Source: Lachnocurva sp029100405
Lineage (GTDB): Bacteria; Bacillota; Clostridia; Lachnospirales; Lachnospiraceae
Direction of reading: 5' to 3'
Assembly: GCA_046263755.1 (NCBI GenBank)
Contig: JBJYZC010000012.1
Location: forward strand, 32,609-96,608
Length of the DNA: 64,000 nt
Within the stretch, counting starts at the first letter, position 1, and each line of letters begins with the position of its first letter. Shown here piece after piece: positions 18,508-26,638 of this stretch. The position numbers were made by a program, and so were the translations under genes. Below the pieces are notes generated by a model. It did no database searches. It saw only the letters and a list, made by a program, of their open reading frames with translations, and had not been told where the DNA came from.

Positions 18508-19260
18508 TCACTCTTTGATGTATTTCTTGATGATGGAATCGATGGTGCCGTCATCCTTCAGTTCCTTCAGAGCATCATTGATCTGGCCCTTCAGTTTGCT
18601 GCCCTTCTTCACACAGATTGCATAATTCTCATCTGCATAAGCGCTGTCTAAGATCTTCAGCCCCTTGTTGGCAGCGACATAAGCTTTGGCTGGCTGGTTA
18701 TCGATGATGACACAGTCCACCTTGCCGGAAAGCAGAGCCTGTACAGCGGTCGGGCCGTCATTGTACTTGATTACGGCATCCTCACCGAAATCGTCGCTTG
18801 CATAAGTATCACCGGTTGTACCCTGCTGAACGCCGATCTTATTCTTCTTTGTGATATCATCAACCTTCTGAATCGGTGAATCTTCTTTTACGATAACAGA
18901 CTGAACTGCCTTGGTATAAGAATCTGTGAAATCAACATTCTTCTTACGATCCGGTGTAACAGTGATTCCTGCCATACCGAAATCATACTTGCCATTCTGA
19001 ACACCGGCAATAATGGAGTCGAAAGAGACATCCTTGATCTCCAGCTTCTTACCCATCTTCTTTGCAATAGCATTTGCAATGTCAACGTCGATACCGACAA
19101 TCTTGTCATTGGAGACCGACTCATAAGGAGGGAAGGTCGCATTGGTTGCCATTACCAAGGTATCCTTGCTTCCCGATTTCGAACCGCAGGCGGTCAAAAT
19201 GCCAAAAGTCAAAGTCATCGCCATCGCTAATCCAAAAAATTTCTTCATTTTCTTCATCAT
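18508..19260 (-). CDS. Amino acid ABC transporter substrate-binding lipoprotein
   Basis: Extracellular lipid-anchored receptor for the importer encoded downstream. Residues 1-25 are a lipoprotein signal peptide ending in the lipobox LTAC. The mature part is a type II periplasmic-binding fold with TNATFPPYE, GIDVDIANAIAKKMGKKLE, DFGMAGITVTPDRKKNVDF and IGVQQGTTGDTYA, the SBP_bac_3 pattern for polar amino acids. I start at 19260 because GGGAGG lies five bases upstream; the open frame extends 69 bp further. A good promoter lies about 170 bp upstream. Confidence 0.93.
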   Translation of the reverse strand: MMKKMKKFFGLAMAMTLTFGILTACGSKSGSKDTLVMATNATFPPYESVSNDKIVGIDVDIANAIAKKMGKKLEIKDVSFDSIIAGVQNGKYDFGMAGITVTPDRKKNVDFTDSYTKAVQSVIVKEDSPIQKVDDITKKNKIGVQQGTTGDTYASDDFGEDAVIKYNDGPTAVQALLSGKVDCVIIDNQPAKAYVAANKGLKILDSAYADENYAICVKKGSKLKGQINDALKELKDDGTIDSIIKKYIKE

Positions 19261-19395
19261 GCAAACCTCCCATCCAACGGCTGATCGTTTTCTTTTTTTC
19301 CATACGGATCCTTCTTCTCTTCCCGGCAAATGACTGCCCGGCCGAATCCTGATCCTTTCATAGAATAAATGCTGTTTCTCTTTTCTTTTTCCCGG

Positions 19396-19456
19396 TCGGA
19401 TGAATATTTAACCATCCGATGTAAGGGATAATATCATAATTATTCATAGAGTGCAA
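19396..19456 (-). promoter_or_regulatory. Promoter and palindromic site of the amino acid ABC operon
   Basis: On the minus strand, TTGCAC (plus 19451-19456) and TATTAT (plus 19428-19433) are 17 bp apart. Eight bases downstream of the -10, near the expected transcription start, is the inverted repeat TCGGATG-N10-CATCCGA (plus 19396-19419), placed well for an operator or a leader hairpin. Confidence 0.6.
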
Positions 19457-19530
19457 GTAAAAATTGTATTTTTTTTCATTTTTTCTTAGGTTTACGCATG
19501 GCTTTGCTGCTTTACGGTTTTTTATCCTTA

Positions 19531-20190
19531 TTATTCTTCTTGTTTGGAAAAAGAGTCTCCGAATCCCCGGAAGATATTTTTCATGTCCCAGTATTCTTGA
19601 GGCCGGCTGAAATCAGTAGTTCCAGGCCGATGGGTCAGCTTGAAAACTGCACAGTTCTTTACTTCCACATCCCAGAAATTATGGAGTTCCTTTCCCTGAG
19701 CCACCGTCAGGATCGCATGCAGGATGCCGCCATGAGTTCCGCAAAGAACGGTCCGCGGATCCTCATCCGGAAACTCCTTTGCCAATTTCATAAGAATTGC
19801 TCTCGCCCTGCCCAGGATCTCCTCATAGGTCTCCGCTCCTTCCGGCATCACGCATTTCTCCGGCGTTTCGAAGAAATCATGATGAAAGTTGGGCGCCATT
19901 TTCCTCGCCTCGATGCCTTCATAAGGTCCAAAGCAGAACTCAATCAGAAGCGGCTCCTCGATAAATTTAGACCGGTCGATTCCGCTTGCTATTTCTACGG
20001 TTTCTTTGACACGATCGAGGGGAGAAACCAGGATACAGTCCGGCTTTATATTTGCCTCTCGTAAAAACTTACCGGCATTTCTTGCCATATTGCGGCCGGT
20101 CTCATTCAGGTGGGTATTGGTACGGCCCTGCAGCATATGATGCACATTCATATCTGTCTGGCCATGTCTGATGAAATAAATAGATGACAT
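19531..20190 (-). CDS. Histidine phosphatase family protein (phosphoglycerate mutase-like)
   Basis: A 219-residue cytoplasmic phosphohydrolase or mutase of the branch using a phosphohistidine. The N-terminal IYFIRHGQTDMN holds the catalytic histidine, with GRTNTHLNETGRNMA following. The acid-base glutamate region is FCFGPYEG, and the second active-site histidine is in LCGTHGGILHAIL. The length fits small, broad-specificity phosphatases, not necessarily glycolytic mutase. An AAAGGA site precedes the ATG. The gene stands alone; a repeat-rich, possibly structured region lies upstream. Confidence 0.85.
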   Translation of the reverse strand: MSSIYFIRHGQTDMNVHHMLQGRTNTHLNETGRNMARNAGKFLREANIKPDCILVSPLDRVKETVEIASGIDRSKFIEEPLLIEFCFGPYEGIEARKMAPNFHHDFFETPEKCVMPEGAETYEEILGRARAILMKLAKEFPDEDPRTVLCGTHGGILHAILTVAQGKELHNFWDVEVKNCAVFKLTHRPGTTDFSRPQEYWDMKNIFRGFGDSFSKQEE

Positions 20191-20235
20191 GAAATAATCC
20201 TTTCTTTTTTTCTGATTCTATCACCTGACGCGGGG

Positions 20236-20424
20236 AGTTCCTATGGAAATAATCAACAAAATAAAAAAACAAGCAGAGAAGAAAGTCGCACCGCCCTCGA
20301 AACGGTACTTAGATCCTGTCGAGAGACAAGTGATAGCAGAGAGAGAAGGAATGCGCACCGCCCTCGAAACGGTAGTCGAAGTTCTATGGAAAGAATTAAC
20401 AAAATAAAAAAACAAGCAGAGAAG
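20236..20424. repeat. Duplicated blocks upstream of the histidine phosphatase gene
   Basis: Two interleaved pairs of direct repeats. The AAAATAAAAAAACAAGCAGA block occurs at about 20260 and 20401. The GCACCGCCCTCGAAACGGTA block occurs at about 20287 and 20354. Together they suggest a tandem duplication with a period of about 70-140 bp. Only the 20412-20439 copy has kept the full terminator stem. Confidence 0.6.
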
Positions 20425-20439
20425 GGGTTCTCTGCTTGT
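20412..20439 (-). terminator. Strong intrinsic terminator on the minus strand
   Basis: A 12-bp stem (ACAAGCAGAGAA / TTCTCTGCTTGT) with a 4-base loop is followed on the minus strand by TTTTTTTATTTTG. No minus-strand coding gene ends here, so it may end a non-coding transcript or act in the leader of the histidine phosphatase gene. Confidence 0.8.
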
Positions 20440-20496
20440 GAAAGGGAATTGGTGACAATTCACATCGCCACCTATATATGAGGGGATATATGAGAT

Positions 20497-20619
20497 AAAA
20501 ACCGGTACGGTGGACATCGGACTTCATTTTGCAAACGACAAGTCCAAATCTCTGAAAGGGGGGATGAGATTTTATGTCCTGTATTTAATGGTAGGGGGAG
20601 TGATCCGCTACCGGTTTTT
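20497..20619 (-). ncRNA. Candidate structured RNA with a three-way junction
   Basis: The 123-bp stretch folds, on either strand, into four nested helices. P1 is 11 bp (20497-20507 with 20609-20619) and P2 is 6 bp (20512-20517 with 20574-20579). Inside P2 are two abutting hairpins: P3 (519-524 with 540-545 of the 20-kb numbering) and P4 (546-552 with 566-572). On the minus strand the P4 loop is C-rich (ATCCCCCCTTTCA), complementary to Shine-Dalgarno sequences, and a terminator follows 60 bp later, so I prefer that strand. No coding frame fits, and I do not recognise a known RNA family. Strand and extent are uncertain. Confidence 0.4.
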
Positions 20620-20627
20620 ACAACTAT

Positions 20628-20668
20628 GTTTCAGGGATCCCAACTCTTTCGGGAACGTTCCCTGAAAC
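20628..20668. repeat. Inverted repeat beside the candidate RNA
   Basis: GTTTCAGGGA (20628-20637) pairs with TCCCTGAAAC (20659-20668), with a further inner TCCC/GGGA pairing. On the minus strand it would be a 5' hairpin of the candidate RNA next to it. Confidence 0.5.
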
Positions 20669-20820
20669 TGTCTATATAATACCCCGTGAATAGACGGTCT
20701 GCTTGCCAGAAGTAGAAGTTTACTGGCCAAATCTTGCATTTTTTAATTGCATGTGCTATTTTTGCTTTACATTGAATTGAAATTGCCAATATGGTGCGAC
20801 AAAAACTGGGCATCAGTTAT

Positions 20821-20945
20821 GATCTGGAAGGCAACCGGCCAGATAGGATAGGGCCGGGCATCCGAAAGATCTGGAAGGCAAATAACAGATACGACTGGAC
20901 ATCCGAAAGGTCTGGAGGGCAAACAAGAGATACGGCCAGATCATA
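20821..20945. repeat. About 41-47-bp degenerate tandem repeat (3 copies) upstream of the AraC gene
   Basis: Copies start at 20821, 20868 and 20909, each with GATCTGGAAGGCAA and CATCCGAAAG-like parts. They end just before the ribosome site of the AraC-type gene and could hold operators. Confidence 0.65.
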
Positions 20946-20987
20946 ACGGATGACAGGTTCAGAATAGAAAGGGAGCGTTTCCGATCC

Positions 20988-21794
20988 ATGTATGCGATTT
21001 ATCAGAATAAACCGGATTTTGAAGTTTATGTAAGATCTGTTGAGCACGTGCCCCCGCATCTGCACGAACCAATGGAATTGGTCTATCTTCGCAGCGGAAG
21101 CATGGAGATTGGCAGCGGCACCGAGCTTTTCCATATGGAAGCCGGCGATCTGGCCCTCATTTTCCCCCAGGTCATCCATCATTATCAGAATATGTCCGGA
21201 GAGGAAGGACATGCTCTTTTTATTCATTCAACGGTCGATCACTGTGCCCCTTTCCGGGATACCCTGGAGCGTTACTCTGCCAGAAATCCGGTCATTCCCA
21301 AGAACAGAATCACAGAGGACATCATTCAGGCCCTGCTCTGCCTGGAGAATCTCGATGACCGTCAGGTCTACCATGATGTCCTGATGGATTCCTATCTCCA
21401 GATCATTCTGGGAAGAATTCTTCCGATGTTCTATCTGGTTCAAAAGGATTCCATGGGAAGCGACGACCTGATCTATCGGACCGTAGAATATATCGCCCGG
21501 AATCATACAAGCGAAGTGACCCTGACCTCCATGGCAAAGGATCTCTATGTCAGTCCCTATGCCCTGTCCCGGCTCTTCTCCTCGACTTTCCATATGAACT
21601 TCAACCACTATCTGAACCAGACCCGGCTCCGTGACTTCGTCCATCTCCTTCGGCTGAGCAATCAATCCATCACCGAAGCCTGCATGAATGCCGGTTTTGA
21701 CAGCCAGCGTACCATGAACCGGGTCTTCCGCGAAGAATATCATATGTCGCCCAGCGAATATCGAAGAGAATTAATCAAGAATCGCTTGCAATAG
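20988..21794 (+). CDS. AraC-family transcriptional regulator
   Basis: A 268-residue cytoplasmic DNA-binding regulator. The N-terminal half is a cupin-like sensing domain (PPHLHEPMELVYLRSGSMEI, then HMEAGDLALIFP). The C-terminal half holds two helix-turn-helix motifs: SEVTLTSMAKDLYVSPYALSRLF and QSITEACMNAGFDSQRTMNRVF, followed by the family ending YHMSPSEYRRE. The family mostly controls sugar or stress genes; the ligand and target are unknown here. It is isolated, with maf downstream. The stop codon lies in a repeat unit copied twice further downstream. Confidence 0.9.
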   Translation: MYAIYQNKPDFEVYVRSVEHVPPHLHEPMELVYLRSGSMEIGSGTELFHMEAGDLALIFPQVIHHYQNMSGEEGHALFIHSTVDHCAPFRDTLERYSARNPVIPKNRITEDIIQALLCLENLDDRQVYHDVLMDSYLQIILGRILPMFYLVQKDSMGSDDLIYRTVEYIARNHTSEVTLTSMAKDLYVSPYALSRLFSSTFHMNFNHYLNQTRLRDFVHLLRLSNQSITEACMNAGFDSQRTMNRVFREEYHMSPSEYRRELIKNRLQ

Positions 21795-21886
21795 GGGGGC
21801 AGGCTTGCAATGCCTGTGTTCATTTGCGTGCAATAGGGGGACAGGCTTCCAATAGAGGGACAGACTTCCAACGCCTGTGTTTATTT
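21786..21886. repeat. Tandem repeat spanning the stop codon of the AraC gene
   Basis: A 19-bp unit (TTGCAATAGGGGGGCAGGC and variants) occurs at 21786, 21828 and 21847. The first copy contains the stop codon TAG (21792-21794). Each array half ends with a GCCTGTGTT(C/T)ATTT segment, so a roughly 42-60 bp unit was duplicated. Confidence 0.75.
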
Positions 21887-21922
21887 ATTTGGATCGTATT
21901 CATGGAAAGGTCGTTATTTAGT

Positions 21923-22789
21923 ATGAATCATCAGCTTATTCTCGCCTCCGGCTCTCCGCGCCGGCTGGAACTTCTTCAGCAGATTGGGATCCGTCCCATC
22001 GTCATCAAAAGCCGAATCGAAGAACAGATCACCGAGTCAGACCCCGCACTTGTCGTTGAAGAACTCTCGCAGCAGAAGGCAATGGACGTGGCAGAAAATC
22101 TGGAAGAATATATGATAGAGTCATCTCTTTCAGACATGACTTCAGGCCTTAGCGAGACAAATATAGACCCTGTCCCGGTTTTCCATCCAAGTCAGGCCTT
22201 GGTCCTTGGCGCAGATACAGTAGTCGCCTGCGATGGAAAGATCCTCGGCAAACCTCATTTGCACGATGAAGCATTTCAGATGATCCAAATGCTGCAAGGA
22301 AGATATCACCAGGTATTCACAGGCGTAACACTTGTCATCCCCGGAGGCAAAGATCACAAAGATCAATTGAGAAATCAGATGACAAATGGACAGCTTCCGT
22401 TGGCGAAAGAAGGCATTCCTCAATCCAGCAGCGGTATGCTAGAATTTGACGAAAAACAAGATCGCCGGACAAGTCTGAAATTTGACGAAGAAACAGATCG
22501 CCTGACAAGTCTGAAATTTGACGAAAAAGCAGATCGCCAGACAAGTCTGAAATTCATCACCTTTCATGAGAAGACAGATGTTCATGTCATTCCTATGTCG
22601 GATGAGGAAATCCGCTCTTATGCCGATGGTTCGGAACCTATGGACAAGGCCGGTGCTTATGGCATCCAGGGGAGTTTTGGAAAGTTCATTGATCGAATTT
22701 CCGGCGATGATTATAATGTTGTTGGTCTTCCATTGGCGCGGGTTTATACAACGATCCGGGAAATCGAAGCTAAGGGCTTAGGAATGTAG
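21923..22789 (+). CDS. maf: Maf-family nucleotide pyrophosphatase with two inserted loops
   Basis: Hydrolyses non-canonical or modified NTPs to monophosphates; Maf is linked to septum control. Core motifs are intact: LILASGSPRRLELL at the start, LVLGADTVVACDGKILGKP, and EPMDKAGAYGIQG with YNVVGLP near the end. The protein is 288 residues, against about 190 for the family. One insert of about 30 residues precedes ALVLGADTVV. A second of about 65 residues (roughly 141-207) contains three 12-residue repeats (FDEKQDRRTSLK type) before the TFHEKTDVHV strand. I start at MNHQ (21923) because the family begins with this segment. Confidence 0.88.
   Translation: MNHQLILASGSPRRLELLQQIGIRPIVIKSRIEEQITESDPALVVEELSQQKAMDVAENLEEYMIESSLSDMTSGLSETNIDPVPVFHPSQALVLGADTVVACDGKILGKPHLHDEAFQMIQMLQGRYHQVFTGVTLVIPGGKDHKDQLRNQMTNGQLPLAKEGIPQSSSGMLEFDEKQDRRTSLKFDEETDRLTSLKFDEKADRQTSLKFITFHEKTDVHVIPMSDEEIRSYADGSEPMDKAGAYGIQGSFGKFIDRISGDDYNVVGLPLARVYTTIREIEAKGLGM
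22442..22549 (+). repeat. 36-bp in-frame tandem repeat inside maf (3 copies)
   Basis: Three 36-bp units at 22442-22477, 22478-22513 and 22514-22549, each with TTTGACGAA and GATCGCC...ACAAGTCTG. The length keeps the maf frame open and adds a charged 12-residue repeat. Confidence 0.9.
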
Positions 22790-22909
22790 TAGATCATTTT
22801 AGAAATACAGTCCTGACTACCAGCCTGCAATTTGATATCCGCTTTGTGAAAAATGAGCTATTAATGGAAAATGAAATAAGATAAACGAAGAAAAGAAAGA
22901 AGGAGATCC

Positions 22910-23143
22910 ATGGCAGTGAATCCAACATCCATTTTTAAAATTATGCAGTTAAAGAAAAAATTTGAGGGCAATCATCCTAAGATGGCAGCATTTCTCCAAA
23001 ATGTTCTCTTTAGCGGGCTTCCAGAAGGAACCGTCATCGATATCCGCGTAGAGAAACCCGGCGAAACTCCAATTGAGGCAAATATGCGTGTTACGGCAGA
23101 CGATATTGAGATGGCTCAGGAATTGAAAACACTCGGACAATGA
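22910..23143 (+). CDS. Small hypothetical protein (77 aa)
   Basis: A strong AGAAGGAG site lies just before the ATG, and the composition looks like a real soluble protein. It has an amphipathic N-terminal helix (IFKIMQLKKKFEGNHPKM), a middle strand-like part (GTVIDIRVEKPGE) and an acidic C-terminal helix (DDIEMAQELKTLG). No membrane segment or known motif is visible. It follows maf by 120 bp on the same strand. Function unknown. Confidence 0.75.
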   Translation: MAVNPTSIFKIMQLKKKFEGNHPKMAAFLQNVLFSGLPEGTVIDIRVEKPGETPIEANMRVTADDIEMAQELKTLGQ

Positions 23144-23410
23144 TCCAAGAGAATTACTTTTAATAAAATCATATTTCCTATTGGGAATACAGCAAAAGAT
23201 TCCTCTCAGTTTATGATTTGTTAATATACTAGCAAAGATTTTCTCTTTGTTTATGATTAGCTAATTTTCTTTTCAGAAACTATTAATACTCTCGGTCTAT
23301 ATTTCCATGTAAAATAGAGTCCATATATATAATTGTGGCAGGACAAAAAGGGTGTCAACGTAAGCCACATGCCAGTCCATACTATTTGATCAGATCTTTT
23401 TCAAAGCAGG

Positions 23411-23509
23411 ACATGCAACGTGGCATTTCAGGCAAGCAGCAAGTCTTCTTTTTTATGAAGAAAAGAAGAAAAGCGGTATGCAACGTGGCATTACAGGCGA
23501 GCAGCAAGA
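23411..23509. repeat. Two 32-bp copies upstream of the nuclease-like gene
   Basis: ATGCAACGTGGCATTTCAGG with GCAGCAAG occurs at about 23412, and again with few changes at about 23478 (ATGCAACGTGGCATTACAGG). The frame that is open across them (23335-23568) shows no protein-like composition. Confidence 0.6.
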
Positions 23510-23554
23510 GATACCTGGGATACGCATCTCGCGCAAAATTATGGGGAGGAGTCT

Positions 23555-24340
23555 ATGACAATCTATGAGGCCGCAGAATTCAGAATTGCAACACTTGAAA
23601 AACGTGAGAAGGAGTTGCAAGAGCTTGTGCGTTCTTCTCCGCCTGGGAAATTGATTTGGGCAAGTAACAGTAAGGCTTCACCCATCGAGCGTTGGTATAT
23701 CAAAGAAGGTAAAACCAGATATCTGCCAAGAAAAGAAAAAGATCTGGCTCTTGCATTACTGCAGAAGGGTCAGGCGGAGGCCGAACTCAAGGATATTGCT
23801 TCAGAAAAATATGGCCTTTCATGCCTGCTTCGTCATCCGCGTCACAATCATCTTGCAGTATTTTCTCAGCATTTAGCCTCATCCAGGCAGCTTGCATTGT
23901 TGCATCAGGGCCAAAAGAATGAGGTAAAATGGGAAGAAGCTCACTTTGAGGGAAACTCCTATCCGATTTCCAAGCCACATCGAACTTCCAATGGAGAAAT
24001 TGTGAGATCAAAATCCGAGCTGTTAATCGCACAACTATTGCTTACGCATCAAATTCCTTATCGTTACGAACAAGAATTATGTTTTGGGCAGCAGAAGATT
24101 CATCCGGATTTCACAATTCTTCGGCCTTATGACCATAAAATCATTTATTGGGAGCACTGGGGAAAAATCGATGATGCACGTTATCGACAGCAATACCATG
24201 AAAAAATGGAGTTATATCTACAAAATACCATATTGCCGGATGATAACCTGATTTGCACTTACGAAACCGCGGAACGACCTTTAGACCTTGAAACTGTTGA
24301 AGAGAAGATTCAGAGATACCTCTTGATTGAATCCAGATGA
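23555..24340 (+). CDS. PD-(D/E)XK nuclease-like protein
   Basis: A 261-residue protein beginning with a coiled-coil-like helix (RIATLEKREKELQELV). The C-terminal half resembles a PD-(D/E)XK nuclease core: RSKSELLIAQLL (glutamate), HPDFTILRP (the PD aspartate), then YWEHWGKID with a final helix YRQQYHEKMELY. This layout resembles small restriction-like nucleases scattered in Clostridia; activity is inferred. A GGGGAGG site precedes the ATG. It has no methylase or helicase partner nearby, so a complete restriction system is not visible. Confidence 0.65.
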   Translation: MTIYEAAEFRIATLEKREKELQELVRSSPPGKLIWASNSKASPIERWYIKEGKTRYLPRKEKDLALALLQKGQAEAELKDIASEKYGLSCLLRHPRHNHLAVFSQHLASSRQLALLHQGQKNEVKWEEAHFEGNSYPISKPHRTSNGEIVRSKSELLIAQLLLTHQIPYRYEQELCFGQQKIHPDFTILRPYDHKIIYWEHWGKIDDARYRQQYHEKMELYLQNTILPDDNLICTYETAERPLDLETVEEKIQRYLLIESR

Positions 24341-24514
24341 AGGAAAGCATTACTATTTATTAAAGCATAAATATTTTTTCATTACATCCCCTTTGTTTTA
24401 CCAGGGGGGATGTAAATTTTTGCTTATTATCCCAATTGTCGATACGAATGATGAAAAGCTTTCTACACAAAGTCCGGCCTGGCATGATATGATGACCTAG
24501 GAATAAATGCCAAA

Positions 24515-24960
24515 ATTCGATATACGAAATCTTTTCAAAATCATGCGCTTTGAAATGAGCGCAAGACGATCCTTCTGGACATTCAAATTCGATATATGAA
24601 ATCTTTTTAAAATCATGCGCTTTGAAATGATCGCAAGACGATCCTTCTGGACATTCAAATTCGATATATAAAATCTTTTTAAAATCATGCGCTTTGAAAT
24701 GAGCGCAAGACGATCCTTCTGGTCATTCAAATTCGATATATGAAATCTTTTTAAAATCATGCGCTTTATGCGAGTACAAAGCAGTCATTTAAGGCTCCAA
24801 TATTCGATATACAAAATCTTTTTGATTTCATGCTATGAAAATGCCTAAAAAACACGCATCATTTCAAAAAGAATTTGTATATCGAATATTTCGCCCTGAA
24901 ATCAGGCATCTGAAGGTCATAAACACGCATCATTTTAAAAAGAATCTGTATATCGAATAT
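24515..24960. repeat. Array of family A palindrome arms (cluster 1)
   Basis: Five copies of ATTCGATATATGAAATC-like arms in one direction (24515, about 24590, 24660, 24735, 24802) are followed by two in the opposite direction (ending about 24887 and 24960). The central pair (24802-24887) is an 86-bp palindrome. The first three copies carry an identical-looking spacer (CTTTGAAATGAGCGCAAGAC...), giving a period of about 72 bp. No gene is visible in the 985-bp gap that holds the array. Confidence 0.85.
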
Positions 24961-25325
24961 TCCAGGCTTAGAACAGGTATTCCATGCCTATGAACTTGTT
25001 TCCCGCAAAATCGTGATTTTTGTTTTGCCTGTTTTCTGCAAATTTCTCAATTATATTTATGCTGATTTTCTCAAAATCGCTGATTGTATATCCCGGACAA
25101 TAATTTCAGCATTGAGATACTCAAACATCAAGACGCTAACAAGCTGAAACTATAAAAAACACCCCATTTCGACATTCAAACTCTGCTATAATTTAACGAG
25201 AATTGCAAGAACTACCTAGCAATGGAGCAATCCGTAGCGATCACATATGGTTGTTGTTAATGGATTTTTACATCTGACATTATCTGATTGCAACAGAGCT
25301 AGAAAGCATCAAAAGAAAGATAGCC

Positions 25326-26459
25326 ATGTCAAAAGAAATGATACCATCTGAAAACTTATCTGAAAGGCCTGCAGGGAAGGAACTCAGTTTTGACACCAAC
25401 GGCGAAGCCCTCAGAAAGACAGAAACACCTGCAAAGAAAGCACCCGCCAGTCAGCTCAAGGGATCCCTTATTTTATTCTGTGCCTCCCTGATTTGGGGAA
25501 CGGCATTTGTAGCTCAGTCAATCGGCGCCGAGTATGTAGGTGGACTGACTTTTTCTTCTATTCGAAGTTTTATCGGCGCGATCTTCCTGATCCCGGTGGC
25601 TATCATAGTCGAGAAGATCAGCCACCGAAAGGATGCTAAAGTCTCCGCCCTACCCGAGGATCGCACCCAGTCTTCCAAAAGCTCAAGAAACTCAGAGTCA
25701 TCTCTATCTTCCAAAAGGTCAGAAAACTCAGAGTCATCTCTGTCTTACAAAATCGGCCCGGTCACCAAGGCAGAGCTGAAGGGTGGCCTGATCTCAGGAA
25801 CCGCCCTTGCTGCAGCAACTATTTTCCAGCAATTCGGCATCGGAAACACCACCGTAGCCAAGGCCGGCTTCCTGACCGCACTCTATGTCATTCTAGTGCC
25901 CATCCTCGGTCTCTTCCTGGGGAGGAAAGTTCGCCCTTACATCTGGTTCTGCGCCATTCTCTCTCTGACCGGTCTCTATTTTCTCTGCCTGGCAGGGAAA
26001 TCGGGCGTCGGTTTCACGCCGGGCGACATTCAGGTCCTGATCTGCGCCTTTCTCTTCGCGATTCAGATCCTGACCATCGACTATTGGTCCATGCGCTGCC
26101 GGGGCGTTGTGCTTTCCTGTCTGATGTTCTTCGTTGTCGCCATCGAATCGGGCATTCTGATGCTGATCTTCGAGCACCCGACGCTCTCCGGCATTCTGGC
26201 GGCAGGGCCCTCACTCCTCTACGTCGGCGTTTTTTCCAGTGGCATCGCCTACACCTTGCAGATCATTGGACAGAGAAATTTAAACCCTGCGCTTGCATCC
26301 CTTCTCATGTGCCTGGAATCTGTGATCTCAGCAATTTCCGGCTGGATCATTCTGGGGCAGGCCATGACAGGTAGGGAAATCTTCGGTGGCAGCCTCATGT
26401 TCCTAAGTATTGTCCTGGCCCAGGTTCTGCCTATTTTGCGTAAGCCTAGCAGGTCCTGA
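25326..26459 (+). CDS. EamA-type (DMT superfamily) transporter with a Ser-rich insert
   Basis: An inner-membrane exporter or permease with ten hydrophobic segments in two EamA halves. Visible signposts are LILFCASLIWGTAFVAQSIG in segment 1, TKAGFLTALY-like KAGFLTALYVILVP, and RNLNPALASLLMCLESV with GWIILGQ in the second half. The 377-residue length exceeds the usual 290-300. A 45-residue hydrophilic N-terminus and a Ser/Lys-rich loop after segment 2 (about residues 100-140) explain the excess, the latter made of two 12-residue repeats. Substrate unknown. Degenerate repeats follow its stop codon (26460-26638). Confidence 0.85.
   Translation: MSKEMIPSENLSERPAGKELSFDTNGEALRKTETPAKKAPASQLKGSLILFCASLIWGTAFVAQSIGAEYVGGLTFSSIRSFIGAIFLIPVAIIVEKISHRKDAKVSALPEDRTQSSKSSRNSESSLSSKRSENSESSLSYKIGPVTKAELKGGLISGTALAAATIFQQFGIGNTTVAKAGFLTALYVILVPILGLFLGRKVRPYIWFCAILSLTGLYFLCLAGKSGVGFTPGDIQVLICAFLFAIQILTIDYWSMRCRGVVLSCLMFFVVAIESGILMLIFEHPTLSGILAAGPSLLYVGVFSSGIAYTLQIIGQRNLNPALASLLMCLESVISAISGWIILGQAMTGREIFGGSLMFLSIVLAQVLPILRKPSRS
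25671..25742 (+). repeat. 36-bp in-frame tandem repeat inside the EamA gene (2 copies)
   Basis: Copies 25671-25706 and 25707-25742, each TCTTCCAAAAGCTCA-like plus CTCAGAGTCATCTCT, encode SSKSSRNSESSL and SSKRSENSESSL in a cytoplasmic or periplasmic loop. Confidence 0.85.
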
Positions 26460-26638
26460 TGCTCTTTTCCGAAAAGCCGACTGGCTTACTTGCTTTGTGT
26501 AAGCGGTGGCATCAGTCACCAGCATGAGCCAAGACAAAATGGCTCGTTGCAATGGCTTTCTTGCGTAAGCGTAGGATCCGTCACAGTAAGGATCAAGTCC
26601 TGTGGCATCGAACGCTTTCCATCTGAGATCGGCGATCT

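Noticed and set aside
20287..20374. T-box-like sequence (AGGGCGGTGC on the minus strand)
   Set aside because: The conserved T-box core is incomplete, it occurs twice as part of a tandem repeat, and no aminoacyl-tRNA or amino acid gene follows.
20221..20517. 98-codon minus-strand frame upstream of the histidine phosphatase gene
   Set aside because: It crosses a terminator and repeats and has no start signal.
20497..20619. Cobalamin, SRP or 6S RNA
   Set aside because: None of their signature sequences (B12 box, SRP helix 8 loop, 6S bubble) is seen, so only an unnamed structured RNA is proposed.
23335..23568. 77-codon frame before the nuclease-like gene
   Set aside because: It runs through direct repeats, overlaps the next gene and lacks a ribosome site.
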